This document shows positions 7,430 to 16,932 of a stretch of DNA of 64,000 nucleotides, in pieces. The first letter of the stretch is position 1. Every line of letters starts with the position of its first letter. This DNA comes from Rahnella sp. AA (GTDB taxonomy: Bacteria > Pseudomonadota > Gammaproteobacteria > Enterobacterales > Enterobacteriaceae), in the NCBI RefSeq assembly GCF_002834385.1, contig NZ_PITQ01000010.1, forward strand, positions 81,551-145,550, written 5' to 3'. Below the pieces are notes generated by a model. That model saw only the letters and a list, made by a program, of their open reading frames with translations, had not been told where the DNA came from and searched no databases. Both the position numbers and the translations under genes were made by a program.

Positions 7430-9973
7430 TTATTCTTCAGTGGGTTTATCGAAATCCAGCTTTAGCGGGGTGGCGTCATCCCAGTAACTTGCATTTAATA
7501 TCATTCGGTTAAACAGTTCCGGGTGTGGATTCACTTCGATGTTTTTGCTTTCGGGGGTGTGGGCATATTGGGTATATCCATTTTTGTCTGTAACCCCTTC
7601 AAACTCCCGACCATCAATACTGAGGGTATATGGGAGTCCTGCTAATGGTTCGCCGGTTTTCTGATCCTGAAGAATAAAATATTCACTATAGCCTTCCACA
7701 AAAGGCATATTCGGCATTTTCAGCGGCTTTGCCTCCGGCACGGTCAGCACCGAATGCCCGGTGCGGCAGAAGTAATCATGTTCGGTGCCGTACTCGATTT
7801 TGCCGTCCTGCAGGATGAGGTAACTGCCGCCGCCAATCAGCGTGATGCGCTTTTTCGCCGCAAACAGAATGTCGCCGTCCACCGCCGTGATGCTCACTTT
7901 CCTGCCCGCCGCCAGCGCCATGGTGTTGTTTTGCGCCTGCACTTCAACCTTGCCCTGACTGGCCTTCAGGCTCATTTCACCCTTCAGCGCGAACATCCCC
8001 ATTTCCTGCCCGGTGTTGAGGGTCAGGTTTTTAATCACCCCAAAATCGGCATTCTGACCGGCGTTCAGTATCAGGTTTTTGGTGGCCGCCAGCTGGAGAT
8101 GCTCACCGCTGGTCAGCGCCATGCCTTCCGGGGCGCTGGCGAGCACCACCTGATTAATCGGCTTCAGGCGCCCGCTGAACATCGCGATTTGCGCCGCGAT
8201 ATCGGCCTCCAGCGCACTGACTTCGGCGGCCGCCTGGCTCAGCGCTTTGACCTGCTGTTGCAGGCATTCGATTTCACGCAGCGCGGCGCTGTTGTCCATG
8301 ACCTGACCCTGCGCTTTGGGCTGGGCGTCGGCGCTGATGAAAATGCCTTTACCGCCGCGCACCGCGCCGTGTTCGTCGGTGCGCAGCTCGACGCCCTGGC
8401 CGCGTTGTTTATTCTGCGCATCCACCAGATGCCCGGCGTTAAGCTGGGTTTTGCCGTATTCGGTGGCGAGTTTGACGTGCTCTTCGCCGCGCCGGTCTTC
8501 CATCCGCAGCTTGTTATTCGAAGGCGTCCGCAGGACGTTGCGGGTGTGGTTGCGTTCGGTCACGTGGTCGGTGTGGTCCGAGTCGTGCAGGGCGCCGGCG
8601 ATGTAAGGGCGGTCCGGGTTTCCGGCCTCAAAGGCGATGGCGACTTCGGTGCCGTCCAGCAGCGGGCTGTGCCAGCCGTAGCCGTCACCGGCGTAAGGCC
8701 GGGCGAGGCGCAGCAGCAGGTACGCATAGCCGTTGCCCGATGCATCACGGTCAGCGTCAAGCCTGACGCGATACCGCCCCTGATTGTCGAGCCAGGCGTA
8801 AGTGTCCTTTTTCTCCGTGCTTTCCACCCGCGCCGGTACGGTGCCGCGGATAACCGGACGCTCAGGCGGGACGGAGCGGAAACAGACATTTTCGCTGTAG
8901 GCCATGCCCCACAGGTTAAGGCGAAAGTGTTCGCTGCGGGCGCCTTTGGTGACAATCCGGGTGATGAGAATGCCGTCCTTCAGGTCGCTGAACGGGTAGT
9001 TCTGCGGCTCGAGCACCTGCCCCGGCGCCAGGGCGAGGCCGGTGGTGCGGGCAAAGATGCGGCTCTGTTTGTTGAGCAGGCGCTCGTGGCGGATGCGGGC
9101 GTAAAACGCGCCGGTTTCGGCGGCGGCGTCGGTATCGTCCCCGACCTCGCGGTACGACTGCGCGTAGTGATATCCCTCACCGGTCACCGGTGCCAGGCTT
9201 CTGACCTGCGCGGCGGTATCGAGCGGGGCGGTGGCGTCGCGGTAGTTGTAATCACGTTTGCTGATACGCCCGGTTACGGCCTGCCAGTGGACTTTCATGC
9301 CCCAGACACTTTCCGCCTGACCGTCGCTCATGCCGGAAGGCTCACAATAAGGCAGCGTGACGCCAAACTGATACTGCTCCGGCCCGTCGCCGAACACGAC
9401 GGTTTCGGATTCGAGGCGGGTATCGGTTTCAAAACGCCACCAGATACCCACTTCGGCCAGAATACGCCGGATAAACTGCAGGTCATTTTCCCCCCACTGG
9501 GTGATGAGTTCGCGCTCCGGGTAGGCCTGACGGAGGCGAAATTCAAAATCCTGCCCTTCGAGATCGTGGGCGCGCAGGAGTTGTTCGACCACTTCGGGTA
9601 CCGACTGGTTCTGATAAATGGCGGTGCGCGTGGTGTTTTCCAGCAGTCTCAGGCGGGGCACCAGCTCAAAGCGGTAATGCGTCTCGTCAGCAGAGGTGGA
9701 AAGGCGCTGAAAATCACGCACCACGCCGTAAACGGTGCGGCCCGGTTGTGCGGATGTCTGCATGCTGAAGCAGGCAAATTTGCGTAAGACCTGCGCGGGG
9801 TCGATATCCGGCTCCGGGCTGGTCGCCTCTATCACATAAGAATAGGGCTCGCTGAGCTGCTCTTCGCCGCGAAAGTTGAGAACGTCGAGTTCAAAGGGGC
9901 TTTTCCAGATATTGAGGGAATAACGGGACAAACTCCCGGAGGCCGGGAGGAGAGAACTCAGAATATCAACCAC
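7430..9973 (-). CDS. vgrG: VgrG spike protein with C-terminal cargo-carrier extension
   Basis: A full-length 847-residue VgrG (TssI), the trimeric spike at the tip of the T6SS tube. Order: gp27-like domain (about 1-380), gp5-like OB-fold (about 385-480, with the KKDTYAW and GWHSPLLDGTEV region), DUF2345 beta-helix needle (about 490-730) and a 100-residue extension (about 745-847; KTGEPLAGLPYTLSIDG...TDKNGYTQY) resembling a transthyretin-like cargo-docking domain. The nuclease effector follows immediately, so the extension is the likely docking site. A large open frame on the opposite strand (7754-9787) is only a shadow. The gene sits 12 bases after tssJ. Confidence 0.95.
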   Translation of the reverse strand: MVDILSSLLPASGSLSRYSLNIWKSPFELDVLNFRGEEQLSEPYSYVIEATSPEPDIDPAQVLRKFACFSMQTSAQPGRTVYGVVRDFQRLSTSADETHYRFELVPRLRLLENTTRTAIYQNQSVPEVVEQLLRAHDLEGQDFEFRLRQAYPERELITQWGENDLQFIRRILAEVGIWWRFETDTRLESETVVFGDGPEQYQFGVTLPYCEPSGMSDGQAESVWGMKVHWQAVTGRISKRDYNYRDATAPLDTAAQVRSLAPVTGEGYHYAQSYREVGDDTDAAAETGAFYARIRHERLLNKQSRIFARTTGLALAPGQVLEPQNYPFSDLKDGILITRIVTKGARSEHFRLNLWGMAYSENVCFRSVPPERPVIRGTVPARVESTEKKDTYAWLDNQGRYRVRLDADRDASGNGYAYLLLRLARPYAGDGYGWHSPLLDGTEVAIAFEAGNPDRPYIAGALHDSDHTDHVTERNHTRNVLRTPSNNKLRMEDRRGEEHVKLATEYGKTQLNAGHLVDAQNKQRGQGVELRTDEHGAVRGGKGIFISADAQPKAQGQVMDNSAALREIECLQQQVKALSQAAAEVSALEADIAAQIAMFSGRLKPINQVVLASAPEGMALTSGEHLQLAATKNLILNAGQNADFGVIKNLTLNTGQEMGMFALKGEMSLKASQGKVEVQAQNNTMALAAGRKVSITAVDGDILFAAKKRITLIGGGSYLILQDGKIEYGTEHDYFCRTGHSVLTVPEAKPLKMPNMPFVEGYSEYFILQDQKTGEPLAGLPYTLSIDGREFEGVTDKNGYTQYAHTPESKNIEVNPHPELFNRMILNASYWDDATPLKLDFDKPTEE

Positions 9974-9985
9974 AGAAACCTCCCT

Positions 9986-10528
9986 TTAATCTTTGACGGG
10001 CAACAAAACCATCTTGTCGTTATTCAGCTCCAGCGTGCGGGGCTTATCCGGATCGAGTTCGTCACGTTTCAGGACTACCCGCCAGGTGTCATGCAGTCTG
10101 TCGGGGTGGCGGAAGAGCGCCACCACAGCAACAAACTGTGCATCGGCCTCCATCGGCATATCGAGCGATACATCGCCACCTGGCATGACTAAAACTTCCT
10201 TTGATGCCAGCGCATCGGGTTTTAAGACGGTGTCAGCCTGAAGCAGCAGTTTTTCATAATCCGCGCCGTCAAAGGCTTTGCGATCTTTGAGCTGGTAAAC
10301 CCGTACCATCGTGGCGAGAGATGACTGATCACCCACGTCGGTATTCACGGCGGAGCGTGGAGTGAAATCGAGATGTAATATCTTAATTTGTTTATAAAAA
10401 ATGGCCTTAGTCACGCCTTTAGTTCCGTCGACCACGGTCTGGGTCAGACCACAACCGCTGAGCAGGGTGACAAGCAGCCATACGCCGCTGCGCAGCCAAC
10501 GGGCGTGCGTGGAGTTTCTTTGTGCCAT
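9986..10528 (-). CDS. tssJ: TssJ outer-membrane lipoprotein
   Basis: A 180-residue lipoprotein with a signal peptide ending in the lipobox LLSGC (Cys26). TssJ anchors the TssJLM membrane complex to the outer membrane and contacts the periplasmic end of TssM. The beta-sandwich core with the VRVYQLKDRKAFDGADYEKLL segment is typical. It lies after tssG and before vgrG on the same strand. The size matches the family. Confidence 0.93.
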   Translation of the reverse strand: MAQRNSTHARWLRSGVWLLVTLLSGCGLTQTVVDGTKGVTKAIFYKQIKILHLDFTPRSAVNTDVGDQSSLATMVRVYQLKDRKAFDGADYEKLLLQADTVLKPDALASKEVLVMPGGDVSLDMPMEADAQFVAVVALFRHPDRLHDTWRVVLKRDELDPDKPRTLELNNDKMVLLPVKD

Positions 10529-10591
10529 CAGGGCATCCTTCTCTTACTTTGCATAAAACAGCGCATCCGTGCGGGGCAGGGATGGCAAGAT

Positions 10592-11674
10592 TTAACGAAA
10601 ACGGTATTCGCCCGATGTCGCCGGGGAAAGAGGTTCATCCCGGATACCTTCATAGAGGCCAAGGCTGACCGTCATACTCTGGGGCAGTGAACTGCGTTTG
10701 CTTTCCTGCAGCCCCAGCACACCGGTACGCCCGAGTTGTATGCGGCGAGTCCCGCCAAGCCGGGGTTCAGGCAGCAGACGGGTTGGGACGGTGAGTTGCA
10801 ACCGCGCGTTGCACCGGTATCCCAGGTATACCCGCATCAGGACGAGCAGGTCGGTGTGCAGATGGCCGCCGGGCAACCAGCCTTCCGCCTCCTGCGCATT
10901 GTCGGTAAACAGGGTGACCAGCACGCGGCTGTTGCCATCTTTACCTTTGCGTCCCAACACGCTGCGCTGAGCCAGAGCGATCTTGTTTTCACCGGAAAGT
11001 CCGCTGCGTGTGCGGATCTCTACCGACACCGGGTCATGGCCCTGAATATGCGCCTGTGTCTGAGGTGCGAGCAGATTCACCAGGGCACGGATCCCTTCTG
11101 CCGTGCGAGTCGGCAAACGCATGGTGCTCAACAGGGCCAAAAAGCGGGAGACCGGCGTGGCAATATGTTTCTCAGTTCCGGGTATGCCCAGCCCAATCAG
11201 CCCAAGCAGACACTGAGACGTTTCATCCGTCCCGCCTGCCTGAAATGTTGCCGGGTAGGCATATTTACGCCAGATACGGTAAAACTGGGTCATCAGCCGG
11301 TGGTTGAAGATATCCAGAAAATGCTCAACCCCTTCGTGCCCCTCGCGCCGCTGGGCAATATCGTCGAGATAGCCTGTGGGTAGCGGTGAGTCAACGCCGT
11401 ACAGCCCCATAAAGGTCGTACGAACGGTGGGCGGAGCATCAGGATGGTCTTTATCGGCATCAATAGATTTAATTTCGCTGACCGGAAATCCCATGCCGGG
11501 ATGGGGGCGAAAGCGCACCGGATCAGTGCCCGGATGGCTGGTTGTCCCTAACAACGGCGCGTTTTTGTCAGCTTGTTCCAGTAGCTGGCAAAACCGGTAG
11601 AAATTCAGATAGGGTGCCTGCGAACTCAGGGCGTCGATCAGCCCGGTACGTGTTGACTGTGATTCTCGTTCCAT
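10592..11674 (-). CDS. tssG: TssG baseplate subunit
   Basis: A 360-residue T6SS baseplate wedge protein (ImpH/VasB family). It carries the conserved start (LNFYRFCQLLEQ), the VRFRPHPGMGFP segment and the C-terminal LG..ARLQL region. It overlaps the tssF stop by 37 bases, as is usual for tssF-tssG. TssG forms the wedge with TssF, TssE and TssK around the VgrG hub; tssE was not found in this window. Confidence 0.95.
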   Translation of the reverse strand: MERESQSTRTGLIDALSSQAPYLNFYRFCQLLEQADKNAPLLGTTSHPGTDPVRFRPHPGMGFPVSEIKSIDADKDHPDAPPTVRTTFMGLYGVDSPLPTGYLDDIAQRREGHEGVEHFLDIFNHRLMTQFYRIWRKYAYPATFQAGGTDETSQCLLGLIGLGIPGTEKHIATPVSRFLALLSTMRLPTRTAEGIRALVNLLAPQTQAHIQGHDPVSVEIRTRSGLSGENKIALAQRSVLGRKGKDGNSRVLVTLFTDNAQEAEGWLPGGHLHTDLLVLMRVYLGYRCNARLQLTVPTRLLPEPRLGGTRRIQLGRTGVLGLQESKRSSLPQSMTVSLGLYEGIRDEPLSPATSGEYRFR

Positions 11675-13407
11675 CTCAGGCGTTTTCCTGTCGGTTGTAA
11701 CACCAGCGTCAGCTGATTAAAAAGGTGGATATCGGCGTACAAGCCAAAGAAGCGGTGCAGCATCTCACCGAATAAATTCACGTCACCTTCACCGGCAAAG
11801 TTGTCGGTATTCAGGGTGATTTCGATATCGACGCCACGCAGCATGAACCCCTTTTCAAAACGTTGGATAAGGCGGTGTTTTACCGCGACGATGGCTTCCA
11901 GACGGCGACAATTCATTTCGTCATCCGTCCAGTCATACAACGCCAGCGTGCCACGCAGCACTTCCGGGTCATCCATCATGCTGAGGAAACTGGAACCCAG
12001 ATGGCTCATCACCCGCCAGTGGAAACGGTCGTTGGCAGGGGGATAAACCGGCATCGTCGGGGTGGTCAGGTTACGCACCTGCACCGGCACTTTCCCGGCT
12101 TTAACCACACGGTTAAGTAGGGTGCTTTCCAGTGCTTTACGCGGGAGCTGGCCGTTGGTGCCGGTGATACGCAGCGACAGAGCCTCGCGTACATCCCCCA
12201 GTTGCTCGGCCTCAAATGATTTACCGCCAAGGATCAGCCAGGTGTCATGCAGGCCGGACGGCCCCCGTTTCACCCTTGAGTGGAAATAGCGCTCCGGCGC
12301 GTCGTGCCGCATCATGCCGCCACGATGGCGAAAACTGGTAAACGGCACGTAGTCATGCCTGCCGTTTTTTACCGAACCATGGACCTGATCGACGCTGTAG
12401 ATTTCCACATGCCCGTCCTGCAGACGCAGCGGCCGCAGCAGGTATTCGTTAGCCAGCGGATCAATCTGAAGCGGATCGGCTTCCAGTGAAAACAGGTTAA
12501 TCACCGGTACACAGTGCAGCCGGAACGTGTCGGTATCAAACGGCAGGTCGTACGGCCACAATTCGCTCAGGACGATATCGAGTTCAAACCAGGTCGTGCC
12601 CGGTGCGAGGTGAACATTTTGCAGGCCGTTGAGCTCAACAAACATGAATTTAGGCCGGAAGGTAAAGTATTCCAGCAGCAGCTGATAACCGCTGAAGGCC
12701 GAGGTGCCTTTTGGCCATAGCTGCTCATTTTCTTCAAAGCCCATCGGTTTGAACCAGCCATCGATGGCGCGTCTGTCTTGCCCCAACTCTGGCTGGCGAA
12801 CGTACATGGCCTGCACGTTGCGCGTGAGAGCCAGATGCAGCGCACTGCTCACCGGACCATCTGCGTCGAGATACACAGACACGCGGCTTAAATCAACTTT
12901 GCGCCAGTCCGCCAGCGGGCCGCAGTCAAAACGCAGGCGTATCGTTGAGCGCCCGTCCGTTTCGGTATGCAGCTTCGCGTGTGACAAATTGAGTGGCTGC
13001 AACGGCATGTCCCGGGTGACCTGATACTGGCAACAGGTGTGCTTCGGGCCGACAGGTTGGGACAGCACGGAGAAGCCCTGAGGAATGGACTCGGCCTGTT
13101 TAAGTTGCTGGTAATCGGGCTTGAGCTCAACGATCGCCAGCGAAGGAATGGTGCGCATATAGTGCGGCCAAAGCAGGCTGACCAGCCCTTCAGTCAGCTC
13201 CGGCAAGTCATCATCCAGCTTTTCCCGCAAACGGCCCATCAGAAACGCAAAGCCTTCGAACAGGCGTTCTACGTAAGGGTCACGTGCGCCGGACTTGTCC
13301 AGATTAAGCATGGCGGCGCGGTCAGGGTGGGCGTGAGCAAATTCACGTCCGGCCTCGCGCAGGTAGCGCATCTCTGCTTCGTAATAACGCAGGGTCAAAT
13401 CATCCAT
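11638..13407 (-). CDS. tssF: TssF baseplate subunit
   Basis: Baseplate wedge protein (ImpG/VasA family), 589 residues from the ATG at 13407 (MDDLTLRYYEAEMRYLREAG, the usual family start). AGGA lies about 10 bases before it. An upstream frame opening at 13470 adds 21 residues unlike the family, so I prefer 13407. Contains the typical AMLNLDKSGARDPYVERLFEGFAFLMGRLREKL region. Translationally coupled to tssG. Confidence 0.95.
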   Translation of the reverse strand: MDDLTLRYYEAEMRYLREAGREFAHAHPDRAAMLNLDKSGARDPYVERLFEGFAFLMGRLREKLDDDLPELTEGLVSLLWPHYMRTIPSLAIVELKPDYQQLKQAESIPQGFSVLSQPVGPKHTCCQYQVTRDMPLQPLNLSHAKLHTETDGRSTIRLRFDCGPLADWRKVDLSRVSVYLDADGPVSSALHLALTRNVQAMYVRQPELGQDRRAIDGWFKPMGFEENEQLWPKGTSAFSGYQLLLEYFTFRPKFMFVELNGLQNVHLAPGTTWFELDIVLSELWPYDLPFDTDTFRLHCVPVINLFSLEADPLQIDPLANEYLLRPLRLQDGHVEIYSVDQVHGSVKNGRHDYVPFTSFRHRGGMMRHDAPERYFHSRVKRGPSGLHDTWLILGGKSFEAEQLGDVREALSLRITGTNGQLPRKALESTLLNRVVKAGKVPVQVRNLTTPTMPVYPPANDRFHWRVMSHLGSSFLSMMDDPEVLRGTLALYDWTDDEMNCRRLEAIVAVKHRLIQRFEKGFMLRGVDIEITLNTDNFAGEGDVNLFGEMLHRFFGLYADIHLFNQLTLVLQPTGKRLRWNENHSQHVPG

Positions 13408-13503
13408 ATACAGATTCCTGACTGAAAAATTCAGTGGTGTTGTCAATCGAAAGCAGTGGCAGGATTGCACACGCGTTCAGCCGCGGGTGCAAAAACGAAG
13501 TCT

Positions 13504-16500
13504 TTATTCACCAGAGCCGGAGGGGGTTCCGGCGGGGATGTCTTCACTGTCTGACATATCGTGGGTATTGGCTGCGCCGGGGTCAGCCGCAAGGGCCGCT
13601 GAGACCGGTACGTCATCTAAAAAGACTTTCTTCGGCAATGAGAAATTGCGTAACGCCAGCAGTGCCAGCGGGCCGTTGCCCAGTTCAGTGCGCAGAATAT
13701 ATTTGAGCGGAAGCCCGTCAGGCGTTTTCCAGACCAGCTGATAGCGGCTGCTGTCGAGCTGTGTGACCTGTGCTTTTTCCAGTAAGCGGATCAGCCCCCA
13801 GTTACCTGTCTGGTCTGCGAACAGTTGCATACCGGAGCTGATGCTGCGCCAGCTGAGATGGGTACCCGGATAATAGGATTTGCCAGGCCAGGTAAAGCTT
13901 TGCCAGCTTTCCATCTGGTTGAAGTAATCCAGATCCTGCCCGTCTATGGTGAGCTGGGTGCGCACCACGTCTTTCGATGGTCGCGCCATCAGTTCAAAGC
14001 GTAAGCCCGCATCACCCTGGGCAAAGATGATGTCTGACAATTGCCCTAACTGGTTGATAGCATCCAGGAATGCCGGGTTAAAGGTCAGGCCCTGACTGGT
14101 GATGGCGTCCGGAACCCAGCGGTTACCTTCCTGATGTAAAATCCCGCTCATCTGTGTTTTCAGAAATTGCGAGATGCGTCCGGAATCCGCACGAAGATAT
14201 TGTGCAACGACCGGTAAGGACGCGTCGCTGCCTGTCGTGGCAAACGGATAGCGCCCGGCGAATGAGATATCCCACTGGTCTACAACGGTACTTTGCCACT
14301 GTGCATTCAGACTACCGGCCGCAGGTTGCAGCACCTGACGCCAGGCCAGTTCCAGCGGTTGTACGAACATCGCCTTACCAAATCCGTTCCATTCCTGTCC
14401 GAGGCTGGCGGCAACCAGACTTCCGTAATCACGGGTATCGGTGAGATCGACGGCTTTGCCCTGAAACACGGTCTGCGCCAGCATCTGCGTCATTGCCTGC
14501 GGATCCGGTGCCGTGGTGACCTGTTGAAGTTTCAGACGAACCTGCGTCACACGGGTTAAGTAGGCCTGGAAGCTGAGGTTGCTGTTGCCAGCGCCGCCGT
14601 TTTTCCCATCCATGATCGCCAGCAGCGGGCCGAACGAGGCATCCAGCGGACCTTGCGGGCCACCCGCCTGTTCGATCACCGGTTGCTGTTTTTTGCCTAC
14701 CAGTTTTTTGGCTGAATTAACCAGTGTATCGGCCAGGGCTTCACCTTTTTGCCCCGTTTTCCCCTGCCAGGCGAGGGTATTCATCAGCGCGACCATCGGT
14801 GAGCGACGGACGTCAGACATCAGCGTAAGTTGAGAAATCGCTTCAGACAACGAGCCGGGCTCCTGCCAGTGCAGGCTGTTGATCATGTTCAGCCACGCAT
14901 TGCCAAAATCAGTGAAATAACGCTCGGTAAGACGTTCTTTCAGCGCTTCGGGTGATATGTCGTCAGCGGCAGGCTGGGATTTGCTGGTGAGCACCCAGTC
15001 AATTTCATTGCGACGGGTCGCGACCACCTGATCAATCGCATCCTGAACCTGTTCTTCCCACGCCTGACGGGTGAACATTCCCGGTACAATTTCTTCGGTA
15101 TCAAACAACGATGAAGCATCGGTATCGCCGACCATTTCGGTCAGCGTCATATCCGGATAATTATTGGCGACTTTCTTCAGCATGTCCTGATACAGGGCGG
15201 CTTCGGCATTGCGCTGGCCAATCTGCTTGAGCAGAATTTGCCGTACTGAAGTCACCAGCGTTTTGTTCTGCGTGGTTTTCCACTCCGGATGTGCTGGCAG
15301 ATTCTGTACCCAGAAGGCGGTGAGTTTTGGCCCGACATTTTGCCACTGACCGTTCGGAACCCCTTCGCGCTGCGGCCAGGCTGTCATTAATGTCTGACTC
15401 AGGAAAGTGGCGTCTGCCTTATCAGGGCGGGACATCATCAGGTAGGCTTTAAGCTCTGCGTATGTCTGTTGCGTTAAAGCGTCGCGCTGCGGGCTGCCCG
15501 GCGGCAGCTGGACAAACTCCGTCAGTCTCTGACTGAGTTTAGCCTGTGCGGGATCGCGCACTAACATCTCGCTGTTTCGCTGGTACAACGGCCAAAGTGC
15601 TGCCAGCTGTGTGGCATTTTGATTGAGACCAAAGCGCGTATACCACGGCGAACCCGACGTCTCACGGAACTGTAATTTTGCAATTTCCTGTTGCAGTGCC
15701 AGCTGATGCGTCAGACGGTCCGCCAGAGGTTGCTGCGTATCTGCCGCCATCGCAGCTTTTTCCTGAGACCCGGCGATCTGCTGCTGATTAATGCATAAAG
15801 AGAGCAGGGTGCCTGCACCCCAAAGGGCAATCAGAGAAAGAAGCGAAATTTGCAGGATCCTTTCCCATGGCCAGCCCACGCGTTTGCCGGTTGTGCGACG
15901 ACAATCCTCCAAAACACCTTGCCACACCGGCACCGGTACCCAGTTATGCGCCGTTCCTGCTTCTGTTGTGACTGGCAGGCTGAACATCAGGCCACGCAGC
16001 ATCAGTGCAGAAGGGCCCTGCGTAACGGCGGTCAGCAATCTTTTTAGCCCCGCACGCCATTCTTTGCGCAGTTTATCGGTGAGACGCAATAGGAAGTCGT
16101 AACGGGTATCCACTGCCAGTTGCGCCATTCCCTGCTGACGTAAATCAGGGATTAATGCATCGAGTGCGCTGAGTACGGCATCTGCTGTTACCTTTCCCGG
16201 CGTCAGGCAACCGACGGTTCCGGTCTCGCGACCCGCCTGCGACCATTCGCTGCTGCCGAGCACCCAGAAGTAAACCGGTGCCTGCCAGCCGAGCAGCGCG
16301 TCTCTTTTTTGGCGCTGGCGCAGGATTTCATCCAGCGATGCTGTGCCCGGTAAGTTTTCACCGTCAAGGACATGGACAATACCGTCCAGCGGGCGGCGTG
16401 AACGTAACTGACGGACGGCCTGCACCCGTTCAGCGTCCGCGGGAACGTCAGGTAAACCGCCCCACAGCAGCACGGTACCGTCACCTTCCTGCCAGTGCTG

Positions 16501-16932
16501 CCCGGTCAGGCCGGGTGCAACCTGCTCGACCAGCCCCGTGTCGCCCGTCACCCAGAGGATCCGCACTTTTCTGTGCCAGAACCGGCCGTAGCGAAACCGA
16601 AGTTGTTCATCCAGCCCGGGGAAAGGCGAAGAGGGCGCAGTGGCGACATCAGAAGCGGTGCCAGCCCCTGCCTGCTGATTTTTTTGTTTATGCCATTGCA
16701 CGCGAACACCGGCTTTGCCGACGCGGTCGAAAAGACGTTCGACCAGCCAGAACAGTGCGCCCAGTCCGGCGACGAGGCTCAGGCAAAGTGTCCAGATGCC
16801 GGAAGGCGACAGCGGACCGATGCCGAACGTGGAGGCCACCCATTGCGGATAGAAGGTGAGGGCACCTGCCACAATGAGGACGATAAAAATCAACAGCAAG
16901 AAAGTACTGCCCAGCAGGGATCTGATTGTCAC
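13504..16932 (-). CDS. tssM: TssM (IcmF-like) inner-membrane component
   Basis: A 1142-residue protein. Two N-terminal transmembrane helices (about 6-26 and 43-63), a cytoplasmic region, a third helix near 365-385 and a large periplasmic domain ending in the TssJ-contacting C-terminus. TssM spans the envelope and links TssL to TssJ. The place where many TssM proteins carry a Walker A motif reads VTGDTGLVEQVAPG, lacking the GKT of a P-loop, so NTPase activity is unlikely here. The start overlaps the upstream gene by 4 bases. The acidic C-terminal tail (about the last 40 residues, rich in Asp, Ser and Pro) is unstructured. Confidence 0.95.
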   Translation of the reverse strand: MTIRSLLGSTFLLLIFIVLIVAGALTFYPQWVASTFGIGPLSPSGIWTLCLSLVAGLGALFWLVERLFDRVGKAGVRVQWHKQKNQQAGAGTASDVATAPSSPFPGLDEQLRFRYGRFWHRKVRILWVTGDTGLVEQVAPGLTGQHWQEGDGTVLLWGGLPDVPADAERVQAVRQLRSRRPLDGIVHVLDGENLPGTASLDEILRQRQKRDALLGWQAPVYFWVLGSSEWSQAGRETGTVGCLTPGKVTADAVLSALDALIPDLRQQGMAQLAVDTRYDFLLRLTDKLRKEWRAGLKRLLTAVTQGPSALMLRGLMFSLPVTTEAGTAHNWVPVPVWQGVLEDCRRTTGKRVGWPWERILQISLLSLIALWGAGTLLSLCINQQQIAGSQEKAAMAADTQQPLADRLTHQLALQQEIAKLQFRETSGSPWYTRFGLNQNATQLAALWPLYQRNSEMLVRDPAQAKLSQRLTEFVQLPPGSPQRDALTQQTYAELKAYLMMSRPDKADATFLSQTLMTAWPQREGVPNGQWQNVGPKLTAFWVQNLPAHPEWKTTQNKTLVTSVRQILLKQIGQRNAEAALYQDMLKKVANNYPDMTLTEMVGDTDASSLFDTEEIVPGMFTRQAWEEQVQDAIDQVVATRRNEIDWVLTSKSQPAADDISPEALKERLTERYFTDFGNAWLNMINSLHWQEPGSLSEAISQLTLMSDVRRSPMVALMNTLAWQGKTGQKGEALADTLVNSAKKLVGKKQQPVIEQAGGPQGPLDASFGPLLAIMDGKNGGAGNSNLSFQAYLTRVTQVRLKLQQVTTAPDPQAMTQMLAQTVFQGKAVDLTDTRDYGSLVAASLGQEWNGFGKAMFVQPLELAWRQVLQPAAGSLNAQWQSTVVDQWDISFAGRYPFATTGSDASLPVVAQYLRADSGRISQFLKTQMSGILHQEGNRWVPDAITSQGLTFNPAFLDAINQLGQLSDIIFAQGDAGLRFELMARPSKDVVRTQLTIDGQDLDYFNQMESWQSFTWPGKSYYPGTHLSWRSISSGMQLFADQTGNWGLIRLLEKAQVTQLDSSRYQLVWKTPDGLPLKYILRTELGNGPLALLALRNFSLPKKVFLDDVPVSAALAADPGAANTHDMSDSEDIPAGTPSGSGE

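Noticed and set aside
7754-9787. 677-codon open frame on the plus strand opposite vgrG
   Set aside because: Mirror of a GC-rich vgrG; His/Arg/Gln-rich composition, no domain, and the same frame recurs opposite the truncated vgrG copy.
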